DNA of 6,397 nucleotides from Sulfurovum sp. (GCA_030634925.1 DAOVZV010000070.1:1-6397), one strand, 5' to 3'; positions 1-6,222 are shown, counted from the stretch's first letter. A program made the numbers and translations. Notes: generated by a model not told the origin, from the sequence alone.

Positions 1-1404
1 AAAGCAAAAGCCATAGAAAACGAAGCAGAACTTCTAATCAAATCAACTCATGTCAAAATGAGAGAGAGAGAACTAGCCCAAGAGAGTGAATTTCAGAAAA
101 AAGTAGCCAAAGTAGATACACGAAACCGTGAGCTGATACTAGAGACCAAAGATTTGCGTAGAAAAGAAAAAAGTCTATCTATAGAAGAACTCAGACTAGT
201 AGAAAAAGAAAGCTACATAGAAAAACTAGAGTCCAAAAAACAAGATGAAATAGACAAGATACTAGACAAAATGCAAAATATAGCATCTCTAACCAAAGAT
301 GAGGCAAAAGCATATATACTAGAAAAAGTAGAACTCAAAAGCCGTGGGGAAGTAGCAAATATAGTACGAAAATATGAGCAACTAGCCAAAGAAGAGGGAG
401 AGAGAAAAGCCAACTATATCCTAGCTCAAGCTACCACTAGATACGCAGGAGACTTTGCAGGAGAGAGGCTTATCAATATAGTAACCCTACCTAGCGACGC
501 ACACAAAGGTCGTATCATCGGCAAAGATGGACGAAATATCAAGACCCTAGAGATGCTTCTAGGTGTAGATATAGTAGTAGATGAGACACCAAATACCATA
601 CTAGTAAGTAGCTTCAATCTATATCGACGAGCAATCGCCACAAAAGTCATAGAAGTACTTGTAGAAGATGGTAGGATACACCCTGGACGCATAGAAGAAG
701 TACACGCCAAAGTAGAAGCAGAATTTGAACAAAAGACCTTTGAAGAGGGTGAAAATATCATCATAGACTTAGGACTATTCCCTATGAATGAAGAGATAGT
801 CAGACTACTAGGGAAAATGAAATATAGAGCTAGTTATGGACAAAATGCCCTAGCCCATACACTAGAAGTAGCCAAACTAGCACAAATCATCACAGCAGAA
901 ATAGGTGGAGATGAGAAATTGGCACTAAGAGCTGGACTACTACACGATATAGGCAAAGCACTCACTCCAGACCTCGGTGGTTCTCATGTAGATTTAGGAG
1001 CAGACCTATGCCGTAAACACAATGAACACCCAACCGTCATAAACGCAATATACGCCCACCACGGACACGAAGAAGCAAACTCTGTAGAGAGTGCGTCAGT
1101 ATGTACAGCAGACAAACTATCAGCAGGAAGACCTGGTGCAAGAAGAGAAGTACTAGAGAGCTTCACCAAAAGAGTCAAAGAGATAGAAGAGATAGCCCTA
1201 AGCTACGATTTCGTCCACAAAGCCTATGCCATAAACGCAGGAAGAGAGATTAGAGTAATAGTAAACGCCAAAAAAATGAGCGACAACGAAAGCGTATTAC
1301 TAAGCAAAGAGATAGCATCACAAATAGAAGAAAAAGTACAATACCCAGGAGAGATAAAAGTAAATGTAATCAGAGAAGTAAGAGCTGTACATTATGCTAA
1401 GTAG
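1..1404 (+). CDS. rny: Ribonuclease Y, partial (N-terminus outside the window)
   Basis: RNase Y is a membrane-anchored endoribonuclease that starts bulk mRNA decay. The reading frame is open from base 1, so the gene begins upstream: 467 residues are visible of the usual ~520, and the missing part would hold the transmembrane anchor. Counting from the first visible codon, residues 1-140 are a Lys/Glu-rich coiled coil. A KH RNA-binding domain follows, with the GRIIGKDGRNI loop at 170-180. The HD phosphodiesterase domain has H286 (HTLEVAKLA), H315-D316 (HDIGKA), the HH pair at 353-354 and D371 (ADKLSAGRPGARRE). The C-terminus is typical (YPGEIKVNVIREVRAVHYAK). All expected catalytic metal ligands are present. 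The in-frame ATG at 58 is an internal methionine, not the start. Codon use favours CTA, GTA and ATA, and the gene is visibly GC-richer than its downstream neighbour. The next gene follows after 25 nt, so read-through is likely. Confidence 0.97.
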   Translation, partial: KAKAIENEAELLIKSTHVKMRERELAQESEFQKKVAKVDTRNRELILETKDLRRKEKSLSIEELRLVEKESYIEKLESKKQDEIDKILDKMQNIASLTKDEAKAYILEKVELKSRGEVANIVRKYEQLAKEEGERKANYILAQATTRYAGDFAGERLINIVTLPSDAHKGRIIGKDGRNIKTLEMLLGVDIVVDETPNTILVSSFNLYRRAIATKVIEVLVEDGRIHPGRIEEVHAKVEAEFEQKTFEEGENIIIDLGLFPMNEEIVRLLGKMKYRASYGQNALAHTLEVAKLAQIITAEIGGDEKLALRAGLLHDIGKALTPDLGGSHVDLGADLCRKHNEHPTVINAIYAHHGHEEANSVESASVCTADKLSAGRPGARREVLESFTKRVKEIEEIALSYDFVHKAYAINAGREIRVIVNAKKMSDNESVLLSKEIASQIEEKVQYPGEIKVNVIREVRAVHYAK

Positions 1405-1416
1405 GGAGTAGCTCAC

Positions 1417-1422
1417 AAAGGA
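1417..1422 (+). promoter_or_regulatory. Ribosome binding site of the HipA-like kinase
   Basis: AAAGGA stands 7 nt before the ATG at 1430 and fixes that start. No convincing promoter is visible in the 25-nt gap after the rny stop, which suggests that the kinase is translated from an rny transcript or from a promoter inside rny. Confidence 0.7.
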
Positions 1423-1429
1423 AGACTGT

Positions 1430-2584
1430 ATGAAATATTATATTTTAAAACATTTCAATAAAGATATTATCAAGTTTAAATTTATTTCTAATCCTCTTGA
1501 TGGTACTTCTGTGGAGATTATAGAAGTATATTTTGAAGATAAGATATATTTTCCTTTGGGTTTAAAGATTGAAAACAGTTCTCTCCTATCATGGATAAAA
1601 TCAAGAACCATTCCCAAAAATAGAGATTTCGTACATAAGATTTTGATGGAGTTATCACTTAGTTTTGATGATATTGAAGGGATTGTATCTATCTCCAAAA
1701 GTCTCTCTCTCAATGATTGTTATTGGATTGTAGAAGAGCAGTTTGATGGTCTCTTTGAGAAGTATAATCTTTATGATAATGATTTCAACAAAACTCTCTC
1801 ACTACTTGCATATACTGGTTATGCCTCTATCAAACAAAAGGGATTTATCTCTAGTCCTGAATTTACGACCAATGGTATGTTGGCAAAAGCTTGGAGGCGA
1901 AATCCACGAGGATACAAAGGTACTTTTTTGTATAAAAGTGGCTCTTATGGATATGCAAACTCTGGAAAAGAGCCTTATAGTGAGTTTTATGCTTCTCAGG
2001 TAGCTCATACGATGGGACTAGATATTACTCATTATAGTTTAGGAAAATGGAAAAGAAAGCTAAACTCAATATGTGAGCTATTTTCTTCAAAGGAGTTTTC
2101 ATTTGTACCTATTTATCATCTAGTATATGAGGGAGGTTGGAGAGCTGTATTAGATTATTATCATAGTTTAGGAGAGGATTATTATGATGATTTGATAGAT
2201 ATGCTTATTTTTGATGTGATTATTCTAAATACAGATAGACACTTTGGTAATTTTGGTCTATTGGTGGATAATAGTACCAATACCATAGTAAAAACAGCAC
2301 CTATCTTTGATAATGGGTTATCTCTTTTTGCTGATGCTATGGATGATGATTTGGATAATATTGAAGCCTACGCAGAAACCAAAAATATGAAAAATGCAGG
2401 TAACTTCATAGATTTTGCTAGAGATATTATAACTAAAAAATCCAAAGATAAAATCAGAAAATTAATTAAGTTTGAATTTAAAAGAGATAAAAATTATAAT
2501 CTTCCACTAAAAAGATTGAAAAATATAGAAGATTTTATACAAAAAAGAGTATCAAAGCTTTTAGTACTAGATAGTAATGGCTAG
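1430..2584 (+). CDS. HipA-like orphan protein kinase
   Basis: This 384-residue protein carries the C-terminal catalytic signature of HipA-family Ser/Thr kinases. The catalytic loop is NTDRHFGN at 267-274, with D269 the probable catalytic base and N274 a metal ligand. The metal-binding PIFDNGLSL stretch has D294 in the place of the kinase DFG aspartate. K169 in FLYKSG is the likely ATP-anchoring lysine and E185 in EPYSEFYASQ a possible helix-C partner; both are inferred from spacing. The flexible SGSYGYANSG segment (170-179) lies where autophosphorylation serines often sit. The N-terminal ~140 residues are not recognised. The start is supported by AAAGGA at 1417-1422, 7 nt before ATG. Unlike hipBA operons, no small helix-turn-helix antitoxin lies upstream; the neighbour is rny, 25 nt away. 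It is AT-richer than rny, consistent with acquisition. As I recall, similar kinases without HipB occur in Firmicutes, and CtkA of Helicobacter pylori is a distant relative. Kinase class is fairly secure; substrate unknown. Confidence 0.8.
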   Translation: MKYYILKHFNKDIIKFKFISNPLDGTSVEIIEVYFEDKIYFPLGLKIENSSLLSWIKSRTIPKNRDFVHKILMELSLSFDDIEGIVSISKSLSLNDCYWIVEEQFDGLFEKYNLYDNDFNKTLSLLAYTGYASIKQKGFISSPEFTTNGMLAKAWRRNPRGYKGTFLYKSGSYGYANSGKEPYSEFYASQVAHTMGLDITHYSLGKWKRKLNSICELFSSKEFSFVPIYHLVYEGGWRAVLDYYHSLGEDYYDDLIDMLIFDVIILNTDRHFGNFGLLVDNSTNTIVKTAPIFDNGLSLFADAMDDDLDNIEAYAETKNMKNAGNFIDFARDIITKKSKDKIRKLIKFEFKRDKNYNLPLKRLKNIEDFIQKRVSKLLVLDSNG

Positions 2585-2604
2585 TGAAATAAACTATATA
2601 TAAA

Positions 2605-2625
2605 TTCCCACGAAAATCGTGGGAA
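2605..2625. terminator. Hairpin between converging kinase gene and htpG, probable bidirectional terminator
   Basis: The arms TTCCCACGA (2605-2613) and TCGTGGGAA (2617-2625) are perfect complements around an AAA loop. The hairpin sits 20 nt after the kinase stop and 8 nt from the htpG stop. On the minus strand it is followed by a U-rich stretch (TTTATATATAG), so it fits an htpG terminator best. On the plus strand the following bases (CTTACAATTT) are a poor U-tract. Confidence 0.75.
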
Positions 2626-2633
2626 CTTACAAT

Positions 2634-4496
2634 TTATATCGCCTTAGAAGCCAATGATGCTACTCTTAGAGCAAATGCACCTTTGTCTTTTGGTTCTAGT
2701 CCTTCTGATAATTTGGCAGAATCTAATAATATCCATGCTATATCATCAAATAGTGCTGTATCTTCGAGACTATCTAGCTTTTTTATCATCTCGTGGTCTG
2801 GATTTATCTCTAGTATTAGAGGTGTCTCTGGCATCTCTTGTCCCATTTGAGCAAATATCGCAGACATTCCTGCCATTGGGTCTGATGGGTCTTTGAGTAC
2901 ACATGATGAACTTGCTGTGAGTCTGTTTGATATTTTGACCTCTTTTATCTCTTCACCTAGTGCTTCTTTGATTTTGTCTGTGAGGGATTTGAACTCTTTA
3001 CTTATCTCCTCTTTCTCTTCATCACTCTTGCTATCTGGTGCTTCTATAGTAGATATATCTTTTAAACTCCACTCGTTGTATGCACCTATCATTGGAGTTA
3101 CGATACTATCTATCTCGCTATCATCCATTATCAGTACTTCGATATTTGCTTTTTTGTATGCTTCTAGCATTGGAGAGTTTTTGAGTACTTTTTCATCATC
3201 ACCTACGATATAGTATATCTCTTTTTTCTCACTATCTCCACGGCTCATATAATCAGAGAAACTCACTAGACCTTCTTCTGTTGAACTCTTGTATCGTACA
3301 ATATCAAGCAAAATATCTTTGTTTGTTTGGTCGATATAGATACCCTCTTTGATGACTTTGTTGTACTCTTGTGTAAATGTATCAGCATCTTCACCACTTA
3401 GCTTTTTGATAGCACCAAGTATCTTTTTGACTGAATTTTGTTTGATATTTGCCAAAATTCTATTCTCTTGAAGAAGCTCTCTAGATACATTTAGAGGTAA
3501 ATCTTCACTATCAATTATACCCTTGACAAAACGCAAATATGGAGGCAAAAGCTCTTTGCTATCATCTGTGATAAATACTCTTTTTACATAAAGCTTGACT
3601 CCTGCTTCATAATCTGCTCTGTACATATCCATAGGTGCTTTTTTGGGAATATAGAAAAGTGTAGTAAACTCTTGTGAACCCTCTACTTTGTTGTGCAAGT
3701 ATTTGAGTGGCTCATCATCTCCATGAGATATAGTCTTGTAAAACTCTATATAATCCTCTTTTTTAAGTTCAGATTTACCTAGCGTCCATAGAGCAGTAGC
3801 TTCATTAATCTGCTCTGTTTTGTTTACCATTTTGCTAGTTTTGTCATCGCCTTCACCCTCACTCTCTTCTTCTGAAAAGTTGAGCATAATTGGATATGCT
3901 ATGTGATTTGAATACTTCTTGACTATCTCTTGTGTTCTCCACTTATCGAGGAACTCTTTCTCATCATCTTTGAGCTTGATATATATTACTGTACCGTGTT
4001 CATCTTTGACCACAGGCTTGATTTCATACTCTCCTGAACCATCTGTAGAGAACATATAAGCTTGGGTAGAACCAGCTTTTTTGGATATTACATCTACTTG
4101 TTCTGCTACCATAAATACAGAGTAAAAACCTACACCAAATTGACCAATTAGATTGCTATCTTTTTTGGCATCACCTGTTAGATTTTCCATAAATACTTTT
4201 GTACCAGATTTGGCAATAGTACCTAGATTGTCCATCAAATCTGCCTCATCCATACCGATACCATTATCACCGATAGTGAGAGAATTATCATCTTTATCAA
4301 GCTTTACAAAGACTTTACCACTCCACTCATCACTCTTGAAACTATCATCTGTAAGAGACATATAATTAAATTTATCCAACGCATCACTAGAGTTAGAGAT
4401 AAGCTCTCTAATAAAAATCTCTTTGTTCGAGTAAAGAGAGTGAGTCATAAGCTTCAAAAGCTGTCCTATTTCGGTCTGAAATTGATGTTTTGCCAT
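2634..4496 (-). CDS. htpG: Chaperone HtpG (bacterial Hsp90)
   Basis: HtpG is the cytoplasmic ATP-dependent Hsp90 chaperone, a homodimer that remodels client proteins with the DnaK system. The 620 residues match the family length (about 624 in Escherichia coli). The N-terminal GHKL ATPase domain shows RELISNSSDALDKF (30-43, with E31 and N35), the nucleotide-binding DNGIGM (77-82) and the lid motif GQFGVGFYS (118-126). The middle domain has LPLNVSRELLQ (333-343), with R339 as the catalytic arginine that reaches the ATP gamma-phosphate. The C-terminal dimerisation domain includes a Met-rich segment near 541-555 (MAGMSAIFAQMGQEM). No eukaryotic-style MEEVD tail is present, as expected for bacteria. 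The start is supported by AGGA 6 nt upstream and by the conserved MAKHQFQTEIGQLLKLM opening. The gene has its own strong promoter and converges on the kinase gene. An acidic patch (EEESEGEGDDK, 209-219) is a charged insert in the middle domain. Confidence 0.98.
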   Translation of the reverse strand: MAKHQFQTEIGQLLKLMTHSLYSNKEIFIRELISNSSDALDKFNYMSLTDDSFKSDEWSGKVFVKLDKDDNSLTIGDNGIGMDEADLMDNLGTIAKSGTKVFMENLTGDAKKDSNLIGQFGVGFYSVFMVAEQVDVISKKAGSTQAYMFSTDGSGEYEIKPVVKDEHGTVIYIKLKDDEKEFLDKWRTQEIVKKYSNHIAYPIMLNFSEEESEGEGDDKTSKMVNKTEQINEATALWTLGKSELKKEDYIEFYKTISHGDDEPLKYLHNKVEGSQEFTTLFYIPKKAPMDMYRADYEAGVKLYVKRVFITDDSKELLPPYLRFVKGIIDSEDLPLNVSRELLQENRILANIKQNSVKKILGAIKKLSGEDADTFTQEYNKVIKEGIYIDQTNKDILLDIVRYKSSTEEGLVSFSDYMSRGDSEKKEIYYIVGDDEKVLKNSPMLEAYKKANIEVLIMDDSEIDSIVTPMIGAYNEWSLKDISTIEAPDSKSDEEKEEISKEFKSLTDKIKEALGEEIKEVKISNRLTASSSCVLKDPSDPMAGMSAIFAQMGQEMPETPLILEINPDHEMIKKLDSLEDTALFDDIAWILLDSAKLSEGLEPKDKGAFALRVASLASKAI

Positions 4497-4502
4497 TATT
4501 TT

Positions 4503-4506
4503 TCCT
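4503..4506 (-). promoter_or_regulatory. htpG ribosome binding site
   Basis: AGGA on the minus strand lies 6 nt before the htpG ATG (4494-4496) and supports that start. Confidence 0.75.
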
Positions 4507-4529
4507 ATTAGTTATAAAATATTTTGTGA

Positions 4530-4558
4530 ATTATAGTATTTTTTTGGAAATATATCAA
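4530..4558 (-). promoter_or_regulatory. Near-consensus sigma70 promoter of htpG
   Basis: Read on the minus strand, TTGATA (4553-4558) and TATAAT (4530-4535) are separated by exactly 17 nt. The predicted transcription start is near 4523, giving a leader of about 27 nt. The -10 box is a perfect consensus and the -35 box differs at one base. A full -35 box is uncommon in Campylobacterota, so basal expression may be strong. Confidence 0.8.
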
Positions 4559-4562
4559 GGGT

Positions 4563-4579
4563 TTAGTCAAAGTGACTAA
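4563..4579. promoter_or_regulatory. Palindrome upstream of the htpG promoter, candidate operator
   Basis: The arms TTAGTCA (4563-4569) and TGACTAA (4573-4579) are perfect inverted repeats around 3 nt. The site covers about -40 to -56 relative to the predicted htpG start, just outside the -35 box. It matches neither CIRCE (TTAGCACTC-N9-GAGTGCTAA) nor the HspR box (CTTGAGT-N7-ACTCAAG). Alternatively it is an RNA hairpin ending the toxin transcript. However, the T-run (GGTTTTTT, 4580-4587) follows it on the plus strand, where no gene ends, so an operator is at least as plausible. Confidence 0.45.
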
Positions 4580-4621
4580 GGTTTTTTATTTACCTAATCC
4601 ATGACTTTATCATTTTTGCAA

Positions 4622-4975
4622 CTAAACCAATTCAATATCCAAAAATCTAAAATCTTTTTTGTTGTATGTCCATAGAGGTAAATCATAAACCATACAAGTT
4701 GAAGCTATGATTGAATCATAAACACCCATACCGTGAGAGAGACCATATTTGTTCATAAGTTGTACGGATAAATTCATAATATCTTGGTCTATATGTGCAA
4801 AGTTCCAATTTTTTAAAACTTTATTAAATTCTCCTAGCTCTTTTTTATTGAATGCTCCAACTAAAAATTCTAATTGAACAACTGAACTGATACACAAATT
4901 CTTTTTATCTTTTTCACTCAATATAATTTTATTTTTTGAGTAGTCAATCAATATACAAGTATCTACAAAAACCAT
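4622..4975 (-). CDS. PIN-domain toxin, VapC-like ribonuclease
   Basis: This 117-residue protein has the full acidic set of a PIN-domain endoribonuclease. The N-terminal FVDTCILIDY provides D5, VVQLEF provides E36, GVYDSIIAST provides D87, and the final TYNKKDF provides N105 and D108. VapC toxins use this Mg-dependent site to cut tRNA or rRNA and stop translation when their antitoxin is degraded. Length is at the short end of the normal 115-140 range, and nothing essential appears missing. The ATG directly abuts the TAG of the upstream gene with no gap, and no clear Shine-Dalgarno stands at its own spacing apart from sequence inside that gene, so translation is probably coupled to the antitoxin. 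The actual RNA target cannot be read from sequence. Confidence 0.9.
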   Translation of the reverse strand: MVFVDTCILIDYSKNKIILSEKDKKNLCISSVVQLEFLVGAFNKKELGEFNKVLKNWNFAHIDQDIMNLSVQLMNKYGLSHGMGVYDSIIASTCMVYDLPLWTYNKKDFRFLDIELV

Positions 4976-5254
4976 CTATATATTTCTCTTTCTTCTTAAA
5001 TCATGAATATATTGTCCACTATCCTCAACATGACTATATAACTCTATACTCTCATCTCTCGGCTCATTATTATCAGAAGTAATAACAGATAGATGTTTGC
5101 GAATATCTTTTTTCTTATATTGAAGCTTCTCTTTTTTTTGAAATGAGTCCAAAAAACTCTTTAATACATCAAGAGTAATCTCTTTTTGTTCTTTTATGAA
5201 TTGTTGTAACTGCTTTTCTGTATCTACATTATCAATTTTTAGTGTAATAGTCAT
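4976..5254 (-). CDS. Probable antitoxin of the VapC-like toxin
   Basis: This 92-residue, highly charged protein has the size and position of a type II antitoxin, immediately before the PIN toxin. The start MTITLKID could form the beta strand of a ribbon-type DNA-binding domain, followed by a helical Lys/Glu-rich stretch (15-55). The C-terminal tail SGQYIHDLRRKRNI is basic and resembles the toxin-wrapping ends of other antitoxins. I do not recognise a specific antitoxin family, so the role rests mainly on gene order. The start is supported by AAGGAG 6 nt upstream. Antitoxins of this class normally bind their own promoter alone and with the toxin; a 10-bp palindrome over the -10 region is a candidate site. 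A run of eight A's in the coding strand lies near codons 39-41. Confidence 0.75.
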   Translation of the reverse strand: MTITLKIDNVDTEKQLQQFIKEQKEITLDVLKSFLDSFQKKEKLQYKKKDIRKHLSVITSDNNEPRDESIELYSHVEDSGQYIHDLRRKRNI

Positions 5255-5260
5255 AAACTG

Positions 5261-5266
5261 CTCCTT
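5261..5266 (-). promoter_or_regulatory. Ribosome binding site of the antitoxin gene
   Basis: AAGGAG on the minus strand lies 6 nt before the ATG at 5252-5254. It is stronger than anything before the toxin ATG, which fits an antitoxin made in excess. Confidence 0.75.
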
Positions 5267-5276
5267 TGATTTGATT

Positions 5277-5286
5277 GATTATAATC
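5277..5286 (-). promoter_or_regulatory. Candidate -10 box and overlapping palindrome of the toxin-antitoxin operon
   Basis: TATAAT on the minus strand (5278-5283) is a perfect -10 box within the self-complementary decamer GATTATAATC (5277-5286). The position 17 nt upstream (5301-5306) reads GATATA, a weak -35. A palindrome across the -10 would suit autorepression by the antitoxin, but a short AT-rich palindrome can also arise by chance. Confidence 0.5.
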
Positions 5287-5375
5287 TTTTTGTACTAATA
5301 TATATCTTATCTAGTTTAACAGATGGAGATATTGAACGAGTAAAATTATAAAAATAAGTAAATATTAAGCTCATA

Positions 5376-5407
5376 TTTAAGTCTATTTTTATATGGGGGG
5401 GTAAAAT
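5376..5407 (+). promoter_or_regulatory. Candidate promoter of the lipoprotein gene, containing the G tract
   Basis: TAAAAT at 5402-5407 is a reasonable -10 box placed directly after the G7 tract, with a leader of roughly 30 nt to the ATG. No consensus -35 exists at 17 nt (AAGTCT at 5379-5384). TTTAAGT at 5376-5382 recalls the T-rich element upstream of -10 boxes in Campylobacter sigma70 promoters. An alternative -10 is TTATAT at 5389-5394, which would put the G tract at the start of transcription. Confidence 0.4.
5395..5401 (+). repeat. Homopolymeric G7 tract
   Basis: Seven consecutive G's lie in an otherwise strongly AT-rich intergenic region, 43 nt before the lipoprotein ATG. Poly-G tracts of this kind mutate by slipped-strand mispairing and drive phase variation in Campylobacter and Helicobacter. 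This one is at the short end of the usual range. Confidence 0.85.
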
Positions 5408-5433
5408 TGTTACTGCAATAAAATTAAATATAT

Positions 5434-5439
5434 AAGGAG
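5434..5439 (+). promoter_or_regulatory. Ribosome binding site of the lipoprotein gene
   Basis: AAGGAG lies 5 nt before the ATG at 5445 and fixes the start that gives the signal peptide. Confidence 0.8.
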
Positions 5440-5444
5440 TTAAA

Positions 5445-6191
5445 ATGATAAAACATTTTAAATTTTGGTTAATAGTGGCAAGTGCATTCTTTTTTGTAGC
5501 TTGTGGTGATAGTGATTCAGGTACAAGTGGAGATGCTTCAGCTTTATTAGAGGGGAAAACTTTTTATTCTATGGATGAAGGTGATACAACTTATGAAATA
5601 ATTAGTTTTAATGATGGAACTTTTGAAAGTAAATCTTATGATTCATTAAATCAAGTAGAAGATGTTGATACAGCAGAATATACTTTTAGTGGAGATAAAC
5701 TAATTCTTACTTTTTCAGAGGATAGTGATACAATGATTGTATCTTCTATTTCAAATGGTGTTAAAGCAGTAAATGATAGAGATAGTTCTGAAGTACATTA
5801 TTTATATAATACTTTAGAAGATGCTAAGGCTAATAATGGTTCAGGTACAAGTACAGATGCTTCAGCTTTGTTGGAGGGGAAAACTTTTTATACTCTGGAT
5901 GAAGGTGATTCAGATTATAGAGTAGAGAGTTTTAATAATGGAACTTTTGAAAGTAAAAAATATAGTTTATCAGACAATCAATTCTTAAATGAGTCCAGTC
6001 CTATGACATATACTATTAGTGGAGATAAACTCACTATTAATTTTTTAGACAATGGTAATAGTGATACTTTAATTATATCTTCTATTTCAAATGGAGTTAA
6101 AGGAGTAAATACAGATGGTTCTGAAGTACATTACTTATATAATACTTTAGAAGATGCTAAAGCTAATCCAAACGAAAATAGAAATATTTAG
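5445..6191 (+). CDS. Putative lipoprotein with two tandem ~108-residue repeats
   Basis: The N-terminus is a type II signal peptide: basic MIKHFK, a hydrophobic core and the lipobox FVAC, with C20 the likely lipidated cysteine. The residues GDSDSG after the cysteine make an acidic linker. Export to the outer membrane or surface is therefore likely. The mature protein is two copies of one unit. Both begin DASALLEGKTFY (30-41 and 138-149), continue with FN.GTFESK and SGDKL, and end with SSISNGVK and SEVHYLYNTLEDAKAN. The middles differ and the second copy is 3 residues longer. Alternating polar and hydrophobic residues, with Gly/Asp turns, suggest a small beta-rich fold, possibly a lipocalin-like barrel; this is inference. 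No catalytic motif is seen and the family is not recognised. It stands alone, divergent from the toxin-antitoxin operon, with T-ending codons and TTA Leu unlike rny. A G7 tract in the promoter region may make expression variable. Confidence 0.85.
   Translation: MIKHFKFWLIVASAFFFVACGDSDSGTSGDASALLEGKTFYSMDEGDTTYEIISFNDGTFESKSYDSLNQVEDVDTAEYTFSGDKLILTFSEDSDTMIVSSISNGVKAVNDRDSSEVHYLYNTLEDAKANNGSGTSTDASALLEGKTFYTLDEGDSDYRVESFNNGTFESKKYSLSDNQFLNESSPMTYTISGDKLTINFLDNGNSDTLIISSISNGVKGVNTDGSEVHYLYNTLEDAKANPNENRNI
5516..5834 (+). repeat. Tandem repeat copy 1 within the lipoprotein gene
   Basis: This copy begins TTCAGGTACAAGT and ends GATGCTAAGGCTAAT. It matches the copy 324 nt downstream (108 codons), with very high DNA identity over the first ~130 nt and the last ~80 nt, and lower identity in the middle. 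Confidence 0.9.
5840..6167 (+). repeat. Tandem repeat copy 2 within the lipoprotein gene
   Basis: This is the second copy, TTCAGGTACAAGT to GATGCTAAAGCTAAT, 9 nt longer because of an in-frame insertion in the variable middle (around the segment QFLNESSPMTYT). Confidence 0.9.
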
Positions 6192-6198
6192 TTTTTTT

Positions 6199-6222
6199 AG
6201 TCCCCACAAAATTGTGGGGACT
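6199..6222. terminator. Hairpin between converging genes, probable terminator
   Basis: AGTCCCCACA (6199-6208) pairs perfectly with TGTGGGGACT (6213-6222) around a 4-nt AAAT loop. It lies 7 nt after the lipoprotein stop and 14 nt from the stop of the converging gene. Neither strand has a U-tract 3' of the stem; a T7 run lies 5' of it on the plus strand. It is therefore an atypical terminator or a 3'-end stabilising hairpin. Its CCCAC/GTGGG stem resembles the hairpin at 2605-2625. Confidence 0.6.

Noticed and set aside
58..60. ATG that could be read as the start of rny
   Set aside because: The same frame is open back to base 1 with coiled-coil sequence typical of RNase Y, and no ribosome binding site precedes this ATG.
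426..764. 112-codon open frame on the minus strand opposite rny
   Set aside because: It is antisense to the conserved KH region of RNase Y, with biased composition and no start signals.
1743..2003. 86-codon frame overlapping the kinase gene in another phase
   Set aside because: The kinase frame is continuous with conserved motifs on both sides, so this is an overlap artefact rather than a frameshifted piece.
2893..3213. 106-codon open frame on the plus strand opposite htpG
   Set aside because: It is Ser/Leu-rich, lacks a ribosome binding site, and lies wholly over conserved htpG codons, as expected of a shadow frame.
4563..4579. CIRCE or HspR operator at htpG
   Set aside because: Arms and spacing differ from both consensus sites despite the shared TTAG start of CIRCE.
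4560..4628. GGTTTAGT (4560-4567) and ACTAAACC (4621-4628) as a long-range inverted repeat that could compete with the htpG palindrome
   Set aside because: Eight base pairs over a ~50-nt gap is weak and easily due to chance; one arm is part of the toxin stop region.
5132..5139. Run of eight T's (A8 in the antitoxin coding strand) as a slippage site
   Set aside because: Runs of this length are common in AT-rich genes, and the frame continues normally on both sides.
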